The notes: generated from the letters alone by a model not told the origin. Shown: positions 7,452-14,741, numbered from the stretch's first letter. The stretch is DNA of 16,267 nt from Litoribrevibacter sp041590855 (GCA_041590855.1 JBFHTA010000058.1:1-16267); one strand, 5' to 3'. Program-made: numbers and translations.

Positions 7452-8098
7452 TGTTAGCGCATCAAGTCTTACCAGATCATGAGCTTGGCCACTCCTATAT
7501 TCGTTCTGAAAACTTTGAAGTGCTCACTCATATCTATAATGAACACATCAATCTTGCAGCCTGGAAAAGGCCATGTAATCCGGCAGCAAAATCGTATGCG
7601 GAGTTTTACTTGGCACAGCATTCACTGACCCAATTACAAGGGGCACTATCCAATGAACACGCGAAAACATGGCTTAACGATAAATTACCTGACCATATAT
7701 CCAAGCAGGCTTTCATCGAGGACCTTACTGAAGTGATGGAGATGTTTGCTTATCTCTTTGACCTAACCTCGGTTGGACTGCGGCTGACACCGCTCACAAG
7801 AAGCATGTGTCCACGCTTTCATGTAGATAAAGTTCAGTGCCGCCTGGTAACCACCTATTCCGGCGCGGGGACTGAGTGGCTTGATAACGACATTGGACTC
7901 AGATCAGAGCTACTGCGAGTCGGTTCAAATCCCATAGAACCTCCATCTGAATTGATTCATTCACTGGACGAACAGGAAGTTGGCTTGCTGAAAGGAACAC
8001 GTTGGGATGACTCTACCAGGACCGGAGTGATTCATCGTTCGCCTCAGGCCGATCACGAAAATCCAAGGTTAATATTGACCTTAGACATCCTTAATTAA
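7451..8098 (+). CDS. DUF1826 family protein, zinc-starvation operon; possible Fe(II)/2OG oxygenase-like fold
   Basis: 215 aa from the ATG that shares its A with the zigA stop (TAATG), with GGGAA a few bases upstream. An in-frame ATG at 7436 inside zigA lacks a ribosome site and is less likely. The signature CPRFHVD (120-126) followed by RLVTTYSGAGTEWL marks DUF1826. Members lie beside Zur-regulated COG0523 GTPases in Pseudomonas and relatives, so a role in zinc limitation is inferred from context. Biochemical function is not established to my knowledge. H124-x-D126, H195 (GVIHRSP) and R206 (PRLILTLD) are spaced like the metal-binding facial triad and the 2-oxoglutarate-binding Arg of cupin-fold oxygenases, suggesting a metal-binding double-stranded beta-helix. 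This reading is inference. Confidence 0.88.
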   Translation: MLAHQVLPDHELGHSYIRSENFEVLTHIYNEHINLAAWKRPCNPAAKSYAEFYLAQHSLTQLQGALSNEHAKTWLNDKLPDHISKQAFIEDLTEVMEMFAYLFDLTSVGLRLTPLTRSMCPRFHVDKVQCRLVTTYSGAGTEWLDNDIGLRSELLRVGSNPIEPPSELIHSLDEQEVGLLKGTRWDDSTRTGVIHRSPQADHENPRLILTLDILN

Positions 8099-8118
8099 TA
8101 GAAAACTGTTTGATACAC

Positions 8119-8143
8119 ATGCGAAGCAACAATTGCTTCGCAT
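8119..8143 (+). terminator. Hairpin between convergent operons, probable terminator
   Basis: An 11-bp perfect stem, ATGCGAAGCAA / TTGCTTCGCAT, with a 3-base CAA loop, 20 bases past the DUF1826 stop and followed by TCTTAG. The stem is strong but the T-tract is poor. It could serve transcripts from either side, since the gene ending at 8245 converges on it. Confidence 0.55.
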
Positions 8144-8244
8144 TCTTAGAAGCACATCTACAACTAATGACTTTAAACACTCTAAAGATTCGGAGCCTTA
8201 ACCTGCCGACATCTCAATTCAATGCATAGCCCAATATTGATGAA

Positions 8245-8817
8245 CTACCCCCAAAGCTCTTCTGGTAACGGATACATAATGAATTTCTGTGTGAAATCTG
8301 ACAGCTCGAAATTTCGCCACACCTGCTCACTGTGCAAACGTTTGCGATGTTTGTCACCATCAAAACCATCCACCCGAAGAGCATGCAGACATTCCCAGCA
8401 GGGCCTGGTTTCAATTGGAGTATGAGTGCTCCACTCCTTGATTTTATTTTTAATCGAGTCTGTCATGCCTAAACTCACCAGTACTCTACCGTCACCGGAT
8501 GAGCTACGTGCACTGCCATTTAAGTGTCGACAATTTGCCAAATGATATTCATAAAGCATCAGCCCTACTTCATGCTCTTGTGCAGGTTTCGGCTCAAATA
8601 AAACAATACGAGCGTTCTTATAGGCCAAAGTATGATCAGGTAAAGATCGAATGTGGTGATGTGAAATTTCCAGATGCCCCTGAGCCAAACTTTCAGCTTC
8701 CAATGACGTTAACTGCAAGGCAGGATCAAAAGGCTCGAAACTACCAAGCTCATCGGCGCCCATCTGTCGACGCAACTGATTAAATGGCTCGAACTGTTCA
8801 AAATCAGGCAATTTCAT
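8245..8817 (-). CDS. Uncharacterised Cys/His protein downstream of ZorAB-like motor
   Basis: 190 aa, family not named with confidence. The N-terminal 60 residues are acidic and polar (FEQFEPFNQLRRQMG). The central part has strands such as NARIVLFEPK. Residues 92-98 (YHLANCRHL: H92, C96, H98) and 140-146 (PCWECLHAL: C140, C143) could form one split zinc site. A basic segment GDKHRKRLHSEQVWRNF (154-170) and FELSDFTQKF near the C-terminus follow. No signal peptide or membrane helix, so it should be cytoplasmic. No HNH, helicase, nuclease or kinase motif is visible, so it is not an evident ZorC, ZorD or ZorE. It is third in the probable operon after the ZorA-like and ZorB-like genes, 119 bases after the latter. 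Its start codon lies inside a 16-bp tandem repeat array; AAAAGG 10 bases upstream is a possible ribosome site. Confidence 0.75.
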   Translation of the reverse strand: MKLPDFEQFEPFNQLRRQMGADELGSFEPFDPALQLTSLEAESLAQGHLEISHHHIRSLPDHTLAYKNARIVLFEPKPAQEHEVGLMLYEYHLANCRHLNGSARSSSGDGRVLVSLGMTDSIKNKIKEWSTHTPIETRPCWECLHALRVDGFDGDKHRKRLHSEQVWRNFELSDFTQKFIMYPLPEELWG

Positions 8818-8916
8818 AACCGGGCAACCTTTTAACTAGGTAACTTTATAACAAGGTAACTTTATAACAAGGTAACTTTATAACTGGTTAAATTATTAAC
8901 TGAGCAAGGTAATAAC
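8805..8916. repeat. Seven 16-bp tandem units running into a start codon
   Basis: Units begin at 8805, 8821, 8837, 8853, 8869, 8885 and 8901. The unit at 8853 reads AAGGTAACTTTATAAC; 8869 is identical and 8837 differs by one base. Outer units are degenerate, but all seven end in TAAC. On the minus strand the unit is GTTATAAAGTTACCTT, and the last one, GTTATGAAATTGCCTG, contains the ATG of the 190-aa gene. The array fills most of the gap after the ZorB-like gene. Confidence 0.85.
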
Positions 8917-8936
8917 AAGTGAAGTATTACAATGAG

Positions 8937-9653
8937 TTAGTTAATTCGATCCAAAATATCCGCGATTCGAGACTCTGCATCCGTTCTTAAACGAAACTCC
9001 ACCCTTCTTGAACGCACCGGGTCATATTCACCGTTTTCATCAATCACCGGATGAGAAGACGACAAACCATTGGCCGTTAATCGCTCTCGTAACCACTCTT
9101 TTTGTGGATACACCTCAGGCAATAACAACAAATAAGCCAAGGTGGTTCGCGTTCTTGCTTGGGAGAGCCTCATGTTCAAAATATAAGCCGTATCGGCATC
9201 CGCTGCTCTGCCCCAACCTAGTGACGTATGGCCTTCAATTCGAACTTCGGTGATGGCTTCGTGATAACCATTGCTGGTAATAATGCGGGTATAGCGCGGA
9301 AAAAAGTCACTTAGGATGGTTTTAAATTCCGGTTTCAATTCCGATTTACCGTGATCAAACAGTAATTGATCATCTATGAAGCGAAACGTCAGGTTTTTAT
9401 CCAGTTCAGCCCCCCAACGCGGTAAATCGTCCTTAAACTCTTCATATAACTGCTGATACAAGGAGGTTCTTAGCGTTTCATAAAGCAGGGCAACTTCCTG
9501 AATTTTTTCTTTTTCAATCTGAACCTTAATCATGAAGACCACTGAAATCATTAGGAAACACATCATTAAGCCCGCCATCAAATCACTGACAGACACCCAG
9601 TGCTCTTCCTGTGAATCTCCAACTCCGGTGTAGTTTTGATCGAACGAACTCAT
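8937..9653 (-). CDS. ZorB-like stator protein (one membrane helix plus OmpA/MotB peptidoglycan-binding domain)
   Basis: 238 aa. A single transmembrane helix at about 22-44 (SVSDLMAGLMMCFLMISVVFM) carries D24 at its cytoplasmic start, the position of the ion-carrying Asp in MotB, TolR, ExbD and ZorB. A short coiled linker follows (45-78). The OmpA-like domain covers about 88-225: LLFDHGKSELKPEF, VRIEGHTSLGW (139-147), NMRLSQARTRTTLAYLL and the terminal RSRRVEFRL. Family knowledge: such proteins pair with a MotA/ExbB-type channel, plug it, and anchor to cell wall on opening. Length and layout fit ZorB better than flagellar MotB. In the peptidoglycan motif the usual HTD is HTS. Its ATG overlaps the stop of the ZorA-like gene by 4 bases (ATGA), implying coupled translation and a complex. 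Confidence 0.85.
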   Translation of the reverse strand: MSSFDQNYTGVGDSQEEHWVSVSDLMAGLMMCFLMISVVFMIKVQIEKEKIQEVALLYETLRTSLYQQLYEEFKDDLPRWGAELDKNLTFRFIDDQLLFDHGKSELKPEFKTILSDFFPRYTRIITSNGYHEAITEVRIEGHTSLGWGRAADADTAYILNMRLSQARTRTTLAYLLLLPEVYPQKEWLRERLTANGLSSSHPVIDENGEYDPVRSRRVEFRLRTDAESRIADILDRIN

Positions 9654-10897
9654 GATGCTTTCCGTTGCAGGTCAACAATACGAATCACATCCCTTAGCTT
9701 TTCAGTCAGCGGCGTGTAATCACGAACAAACTTCTCAGATAATGCCGTTAACTGACAACCAAAGGTTTCCAGAGCCCTGGTCAGCTCTTCTTCCATGGCC
9801 TGATCCAACTTCATAACTTGACGATCAGTCCGCTCAATCATCTTGTGAACCGACTGATGAATTCCGTCTTGTTCCTCCATTAACTTTTTACTGAACATGG
9901 ATTGAGCATCGGCCAACTGTTGATTCATCTGACTCACCGCAGCCTGAACCAACGAATGATATTCTGTTTGACTCTTTTCAATACTTGCCACCAAACCTTC
10001 GCTTAAAGAAGCAATTCTCTGTTCCAGGGTTGGCAGACCATGTACCGCTGTTCCGATGGCTTTATCCAGTCCTTTCAGATAACTGTCCAACTGCTTACTT
10101 TGTGCTTCCAACGAATCAAGCATCACACCTAATGCTTCAGCCGTTCGACCAAACACTTGCGTCTTTTCTACTACGGTCTGGTAAGCCTGCGTTGCCTCAG
10201 TCATGGTGTTGGCAGTGGTTTGTTGCTGATCGATCAGCGTCGTTAGCTGATCCTGATAGGCCTTTTGCCAACTCAGCATTTGCCCAACGGCTTCATTGAG
10301 CTTTTTGAAGTTATCTCCGTATTGCTCATTAATACGAACATTAAATTCGCGCATAACCGTACCAATAGCGTCTACCAAAGCATTGGCGTTGGCATCAGCC
10401 ATTTCACGCTGGTAGTCGGTTAAAGCCGAATGCAGTTGATCAACAGAATTCACCAGATGCGTCTCCAGGGTTTGGATTTGATTGTTCCCTGAATCCGAAG
10501 AGGCTTTAAATGTCGCAGTCAGATTGACCAACTCCTGGTGGAGATCCGCTAACGTAACGGTATTTGTTCGCCCCGTTTTTTGCCTCGGTTGGGTAATAAC
10601 CACATACCGAAACTTAATACTTAATGCTGCAAACAAACCGGCTATGGATGTCCAGAATGCCGTTTTAAGTCCCTCTAACAATGAGGGAACACTGTCTTGG
10701 ATTTGAAGCGTATCAAATTCCTGCAACCCTTGTGCAATTCCCACAAAGGTACCGAAAATACCTATGCTGGTAAGTAGTGCCGGCGCCGAATTAACGGTAT
10801 TCATGTTATAAGCAAAGACATGGAAATAGGCAGCCATTAATAAAATAACACTAATAATAAGCTGACTGGTCAGCGTCATATCCTGAATCAGTTCCAT
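9650..10897 (-). CDS. ZorA-like MotA/TolQ/ExbB ion channel with long coiled-coil tail
   Basis: 415 aa. Three membrane helices at about 11-30, 38-58 and 74-100, the second and third containing the family patterns PALLTSIGIFGTFVGIAQGL and LLEGLKTAFWTSIAGLFAALS, with Thr/Ser lining positions. Residues about 115-400 are almost entirely helical with heptad character and rich in Q, E, A and L. This long cytoplasmic tail is a ZorA hallmark and is absent from MotA, TolQ and ExbB. It is shorter than in the E. coli Zorya I protein. With the downstream OmpA-domain partner it should form an inner-membrane motor driven by H+ or Na+. A flagellar or Ton/Tol role is unlikely given the tail and neighbours. 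The start is not certain: GGGA lies 9 bases upstream, and an in-frame ATG six codons later is an alternative. Confidence 0.85.
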   Translation of the reverse strand: MELIQDMTLTSQLIISVILLMAAYFHVFAYNMNTVNSAPALLTSIGIFGTFVGIAQGLQEFDTLQIQDSVPSLLEGLKTAFWTSIAGLFAALSIKFRYVVITQPRQKTGRTNTVTLADLHQELVNLTATFKASSDSGNNQIQTLETHLVNSVDQLHSALTDYQREMADANANALVDAIGTVMREFNVRINEQYGDNFKKLNEAVGQMLSWQKAYQDQLTTLIDQQQTTANTMTEATQAYQTVVEKTQVFGRTAEALGVMLDSLEAQSKQLDSYLKGLDKAIGTAVHGLPTLEQRIASLSEGLVASIEKSQTEYHSLVQAAVSQMNQQLADAQSMFSKKLMEEQDGIHQSVHKMIERTDRQVMKLDQAMEEELTRALETFGCQLTALSEKFVRDYTPLTEKLRDVIRIVDLQRKAS

Positions 10898-10922
10898 AGC
10901 GTATCCCGATTTCTCCGCTCAA

Positions 10923-10951
10923 AAAATATTAGTCATATTACCTGCAGGCAA
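10923..10951 (-). promoter_or_regulatory. Possible promoter of the ZorAB-like operon
   Basis: On the minus strand, TTGCCT (10951-10946), a 17-base spacer and TATTTT (10928-10923) lie 26 bases before the start codon. The -35 begins in the T-tract of the preceding terminator, so the two operons are packed with almost no spacer. The match is modest. Confidence 0.3.
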
Positions 10952-10953
10952 AA

Positions 10954-10992
10954 AAAAAGCCACGAACTATCCGAAGATAGCCGTGGCTTTTT
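10954..10992 (-). terminator. Terminator of the oadGAB operon
   Basis: Outer stem AAAAAGCCACG (10954-10964) pairs with CGTGGCTTTTT (10982-10992); the inner stem CTATC/GATAG closes a loop that reads TTCG on the minus strand, a stable C(UUCG)G tetraloop. A run of nine or more T follows on the minus strand. It lies 26 bases past the oadB stop. Confidence 0.93.
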
Positions 10993-11018
10993 GATGCGCA
11001 GTAGAACTGCTTAAGCAA

Positions 11019-12320
11019 TTAGCTCAAGTAGTTCAACATTACACCGGCTGCTACCGCAGAACCGATAACACCAGCAACGTTTGGCCCCATCGCATGCATA
11101 AGCAGGAAGTTTTGCTTATTCGCTTCAAGACCTACCTTGTTGGATACACGGGCTGCCATAGGTACAGCAGATACACCGGCCGAACCAATTAGCGGGTTCA
11201 CAGGTGTCTTGATGAACTTGTTCATGATCTTAGCCATGATAACACCAGCCGCAGTACCGATACCGAATGCAACGATACCCAACGCCATGATACCCAGAGT
11301 TTCAGTCGCCAGGAACTTATCAGCTACCAGCTTAGAACCTACAGAAAGACCAAGGAAAATAGTTACAACGTTGATCAATGCGTTTTGAGCCGTATCACTC
11401 AAACGATCAACCACGCCACACTCTTTCATCAAGTTACCGAAACAGAACATACCAAGTAGTGGTGCAGCATCAGGAAGCAATAGCGCAACAAGTACAAGAA
11501 CGATGATCGGGAATACGATCTTTTCAGTCTTGGTTACATGACGCGCCTGAGTCATCTGAATTGCACGCTCTTTCTCAGTCGTCAGTGCTCTCATGATTGG
11601 CGGCTGGATCATAGGAACCAATGCCATATATGAGTAAGCTGCTACCGCGATCGCACCCAGGAACTCTGGAGCCAACTTAGAAGCTACGAAGATCGAAGTA
11701 GGGCCATCAGCACCACCGATAATACCAATAGCGGCTGCCTGCTCTACAGAGAACTCCATGATACCTAGCTCAGTCATACCTACTGCACCGAATACCGTTG
11801 CAAAGATACCAAACTGTGCCGCAGCACCTAGTAGAAGCGTCTTAGGGTTAGCCAATAGCGGACCGAAGTCAGTCATCGCACCAACGCCCATGAAGATCAA
11901 TAGCGGAGCAATGGTAGAACCAATCGCTACATTATAGAACTGATACAGCATACCGTGGCCGTAACCAGCATCCTGAGCGATATTCATAGCAACCGTTTTA
12001 GTCGCTGCAGGCGCTTCATCATAAGCAACCAAAATTGCTTTATAACCTGCGTCACCCGCAACACCTAATGCTTGAGCAATCTGATTCGTTAGCTCTTGTG
12101 AACCAACGTGTAATGCCTGCTCAAGTGCATGATAAGCCAAACCGGCTTCAGGAATATTCGCAAGAATACCGCCCATGCCAATTGGAACCAATAGTAGAGG
12201 TTCAAAGCCTTTTACGATGGCAAGATACAACAAGAACAAGCAGACCACGATCATAGAGAACTGGCCTACTCCAATGTTGTACATCCCGGAGGAGTACCAA
12301 AGGTTTAATACATTTTCCAT
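11019..12320 (-). CDS. oadB: Oxaloacetate decarboxylase Na+ pump, beta subunit
   Basis: 433 aa, the usual length for OadB. A multi-spanning inner-membrane protein that couples decarboxylation of carboxybiotin to Na+ export. The ion-path motifs are intact: GIIGGADGPTS with D205, and NPLIGSAGVSAVPMAARVS with N375, G379, S384 and R391, matching D203, N373, G377, S382 and R389 known from the Klebsiella enzyme with a constant offset of two. The soluble loop at about 70-125 typical of Oad (as opposed to shorter relatives) is present. AGGGG lies 8 bases before the ATG. It follows oadA after a 14-base gap and ends the operon. Confidence 0.97.
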   Translation of the reverse strand: MENVLNLWYSSGMYNIGVGQFSMIVVCLFLLYLAIVKGFEPLLLVPIGMGGILANIPEAGLAYHALEQALHVGSQELTNQIAQALGVAGDAGYKAILVAYDEAPAATKTVAMNIAQDAGYGHGMLYQFYNVAIGSTIAPLLIFMGVGAMTDFGPLLANPKTLLLGAAAQFGIFATVFGAVGMTELGIMEFSVEQAAAIGIIGGADGPTSIFVASKLAPEFLGAIAVAAYSYMALVPMIQPPIMRALTTEKERAIQMTQARHVTKTEKIVFPIIVLVLVALLLPDAAPLLGMFCFGNLMKECGVVDRLSDTAQNALINVVTIFLGLSVGSKLVADKFLATETLGIMALGIVAFGIGTAAGVIMAKIMNKFIKTPVNPLIGSAGVSAVPMAARVSNKVGLEANKQNFLLMHAMGPNVAGVIGSAVAAGVMLNYLS

Positions 12321-12334
12321 TAAGTCAGCCCCTA

Positions 12335-14116
12335 TTAACCTAGAGTTAGAAGAGTATCGCCAACTTTAACAGCGTCGCCTTCTTTCACGGAGATAGCACC
12401 AACAACACCTGCTTTAGGAGCACTTACTTCGGTTTCCATCTTCATCGCTTCAAGAATCATCAGCGTCTGACCTTCTTCAACCTGCTGACCAGGCTGAACA
12501 AGAACCTTCCAGATATTACCCGCAAGAGGCGCTGGAAGAGGCTCACCGCCACCTGCTGGCATTGCAGCTGGTGCCGCACCGCCTGCTGCCGGAGCAGAGC
12601 CGCCGAAAGATAGAGGCGCACCATTGACTGGAGCCAGATCAGTTACATCACCGCCTTCGTCAACTTTAACAACGTACTCGTTGCCGTCTACAGTAACAGT
12701 GAAGGTATCTTCAGCATCACCCTTAGGCGCAGGCTCAAATGCATCTGGGTTACCACGGTTCTCAAGGAACTTAGGTGCAATCTGCGGGAACAATGCATAA
12801 GTTAGAGCATCGTCAATTTTGTTTTCAGCCAGCTTAATGCCTTTATCGGCAGCCAACGCATCAACGTCTGCAATGATCTTGTCCATTTCATTGTCAAGCA
12901 AGTCAGCCGGACGACAAGTGATTGCTTCCGCACCGTCAAGAACACGTGCTTGAAGTTCCGCGTTATATGGCGCAGGTGCTGCACCGTATTCGCCTTTAAG
13001 AATGCCTTGAGTCTCTTTAGAGATCGACTTATAACGCTCACCTGTTAGAACGTTAAGAACCGCCTGTGTACCAACGATCTGTGAAGTCGGAGTTACCAAA
13101 GGAATATGACCCAGGTCTTCACGAACACGTGGAATCTCTTTAAGTACTTCATCAAACTTGTCAGAGGCACCTTGCTCACGCAATTGGTTTTCCATGTTAG
13201 TCAACATACCACCTGGTACCTGAGCAACAAGAATACGTGAATCAGTACCACGAAGTGCACCTTCAAACTTAGCGTACTTCTTACGTACATTTCGGAAGTA
13301 TGCAGCAATTTCTTCTAGAAGAAGTAGATCAAGACCAGTATCACGATCAGTACCAGCCATAGCAGCTACAACCGTTTCAGTTGCAGAGTGGCCATAAGTA
13401 CCAGACATCGAAGAAATAGCAGTATCAACACGGTCAACGCCAGCTTCAATCGCTTTCAGGATAGCCATGTCGGACATACCTGCTGTCGCGTGACAGTGAA
13501 GCTGTACTTCAAGATCAGTTTCCGCTTTAAGACGAGAAACCAATTCAAATACTTCGTAAGGGTTGATGATACCCGCCATATCTTTAATAGCGATGGAATC
13601 AGCACCCAAATCTTCAATTTGTTTTGCCAAAGACAACCAAGAGTCCATACCGTGTACAGGACTGGTGGTATAAGACAATGTACCCTGAGCGTGTTTGCCA
13701 TTCGCTTTAACTGCTTTAATGGCTGTCTCAAGGTTACGAGGATCATTCATCGCGTCAAATACGCGGAATACATCAACACCGTTTGTAGCAGCACGCTCAA
13801 CAAACTTCTCAACTACATCGTCTGCGTAATGACGGTAACCCAGCAAGTTTTGGCCACGCAAAAGCATTTGGTGCTTTGTATTTGGCATTGCTTTCTTAAA
13901 TTCGCGAATACGATCCCATGGATCTTCGCCCAAGAAGCGAATGCAAGAGTCAAAAGTTGCACCACCCCAAGATTCCAAAGACCAGTATCCAACTTGGTCC
14001 AGTTTCTCGGCAATTGGCAGCATATCGTCAATGCGCATACGCGTTGCAAATAAAGATTGGTGCGCATCACGCAGAACTACGTCAGTAATTCCTAGAGGTT
14101 TTTTGTTATCGGTCAT
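12335..14116 (-). CDS. oadA: Oxaloacetate decarboxylase alpha subunit, biotin-carrying carboxyltransferase
   Basis: 593 aa. Transfers the carboxyl group of oxaloacetate to biotin, releasing pyruvate. The N-terminal carboxyltransferase barrel carries D17 (LRDAHQS), K178 (AIKDMAG; the carbamylated Lys) and H207/H209 (QLHCHATAG), the known metal site of the family with identical numbering to Klebsiella OadA. A PYC/OADA domain follows to about residue 500, then an Ala/Pro/Gly linker (GGSAPAAGGAAPAAMPAGGG) and a biotinyl domain with the acceptor Lys in EAMKMETE near residue 559. GGAAAGG lies upstream of the ATG. It is the middle gene of oadG-oadA-oadB, cytoplasmic and held at the membrane by OadG and OadB. 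Confidence 0.97.
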   Translation of the reverse strand: MTDNKKPLGITDVVLRDAHQSLFATRMRIDDMLPIAEKLDQVGYWSLESWGGATFDSCIRFLGEDPWDRIREFKKAMPNTKHQMLLRGQNLLGYRHYADDVVEKFVERAATNGVDVFRVFDAMNDPRNLETAIKAVKANGKHAQGTLSYTTSPVHGMDSWLSLAKQIEDLGADSIAIKDMAGIINPYEVFELVSRLKAETDLEVQLHCHATAGMSDMAILKAIEAGVDRVDTAISSMSGTYGHSATETVVAAMAGTDRDTGLDLLLLEEIAAYFRNVRKKYAKFEGALRGTDSRILVAQVPGGMLTNMENQLREQGASDKFDEVLKEIPRVREDLGHIPLVTPTSQIVGTQAVLNVLTGERYKSISKETQGILKGEYGAAPAPYNAELQARVLDGAEAITCRPADLLDNEMDKIIADVDALAADKGIKLAENKIDDALTYALFPQIAPKFLENRGNPDAFEPAPKGDAEDTFTVTVDGNEYVVKVDEGGDVTDLAPVNGAPLSFGGSAPAAGGAAPAAMPAGGGEPLPAPLAGNIWKVLVQPGQQVEEGQTLMILEAMKMETEVSAPKAGVVGAISVKEGDAVKVGDTLLTLG

Positions 14117-14174
14117 GGGTATATGGCCTTTCCTAAAAAAACGTTCGGTTAAACGTGCTTAACAAATTCATTCA

Positions 14175-14423
14175 CTACTTTTGGCGTGAACGATGTTCCT
14201 TAACTGCAGCCTTTAATACGGCCAGCAATTGTGGGTCAACACCGCCACCTGTATTTGCAGGCGGAGTTACTGGTGCTGGAGCAGCAGGTTCTGGTTCGGG
14301 AAAAAATTTAACAACTACTTTGGACATCGCAGTTGTAGCAAAAATGAGAACAACAAGGAATGAGAAAACGAATCCCATGCCTAACAGCATAAGCGTAATG
14401 CCTTCACTCATTAATTCGGACAT
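14175..14423 (-). CDS. oadG: Oxaloacetate decarboxylase gamma subunit
   Basis: 82 aa. One membrane helix at about 9-35 (ITLMLLGMGFVFSFLVVLIFATTAM), a Pro-rich hinge (PEPEPAAPAPVTPP) and a C-terminal end HRSRQK. In the family this small subunit assembles OadA with OadB and its C-terminal tail can bind Zn. Here the tail holds only one His and no Cys, so metal binding looks weak. GGAGACCGC precedes the ATG at good spacing. It is the first gene of the operon; oadA follows after 58 bases. Confidence 0.92.
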   Translation of the reverse strand: MSELMSEGITLMLLGMGFVFSFLVVLIFATTAMSKVVVKFFPEPEPAAPAPVTPPANTGGGVDPQLLAVLKAAVKEHRSRQK

Positions 14424-14524
14424 GCGGTCTCCTTCATGGTAACCGTAGTTTTTTTGCCTGGCATCTAGAGATGCAGGACTCCCCCGTATAATTTATTAAA
14501 ATCATACATCCTATATTTTGCAGA

Positions 14525-14576
14525 GTAAGTACATACTTACCTGACCACTTGTACAAATAATAGACAACCTGGTCAG
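14525..14576. promoter_or_regulatory. Cluster of inverted repeats upstream of oadG, candidate operator
   Basis: GTAAGTA-CA-TACTTAC (14525-14540) is a 7-bp inverted repeat with a 2-base spacer. It is followed by CTGACCA (14541-14547) paired with TGGTCAG (14570-14576), which flank the 8-bp palindrome TTGTACAA (14549-14556). A minus-strand -10-like TATGAT lies just downstream, towards oadG. These look like dimeric regulator sites for the oad operon; GntR-family operators can have such shapes, but the regulator is unknown. Confidence 0.4.
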
Positions 14577-14588
14577 CAAAACGGGTCT

Positions 14589-14611
14589 ACTTTACCCAGT
14601 AAAGTTTTTTT
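14589..14611 (+). terminator. Small hairpin with T-tract in the oadG/dusC divergent region
   Basis: ACTTTAC (14589-14595), loop CCA, GTAAAGT (14599-14605), then seven T in a row from 14605. It has the form of a weak plus-strand terminator or attenuator, 150 bases ahead of dusC. The stem is AT-rich, so its strength is doubtful. Confidence 0.35.
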
Positions 14612-14619
14612 ACGCAATA

Positions 14620-14647
14620 TTGACAAACCATTAACATCATTTAAAAA
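14620..14647 (+). promoter_or_regulatory. Possible upstream dusC promoter
   Basis: A consensus -35 TTGACA at 14620-14625, then 16 bases and TAAAAA at 14642-14647. The -35 is perfect and the -10 weak. It would give a leader of roughly 105 bases. Confidence 0.3.
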
Positions 14648-14741
14648 CCGAATAAATGAATGAAAAATCGTCAGTTTCAGATAGAATAGCTCCGATTTTT
14701 CACTGATATCGCCCCAAAATAGCCCAAAACGCTATATTTTC

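Noticed and set aside
8222..8783. Plus-strand open frames opposite the 190-aa gene
   Set aside because: They are shadows of the minus-strand gene, which has coding character and fits the operon.
8245..8817. ZorE-type HNH nuclease
   Set aside because: A CxxC pair is present, but no HNH-type His-Asn-His arrangement follows it.
8805..8916. CRISPR array
   Set aside because: The units are contiguous 16-mers without spacers, and no cas gene is present.
9650..10897. Flagellar MotA or TolQ/ExbB assignment
   Set aside because: The long coiled-coil tail and the OmpA-type partner gene fit ZorA; no flagellar, tol, exb or tonB genes are nearby.
13388..14053. A 221-codon open frame antisense to oadA
   Set aside because: It lies fully within the highly conserved oadA, has a Cys/His/Arg-rich shadow composition and no ribosome site.
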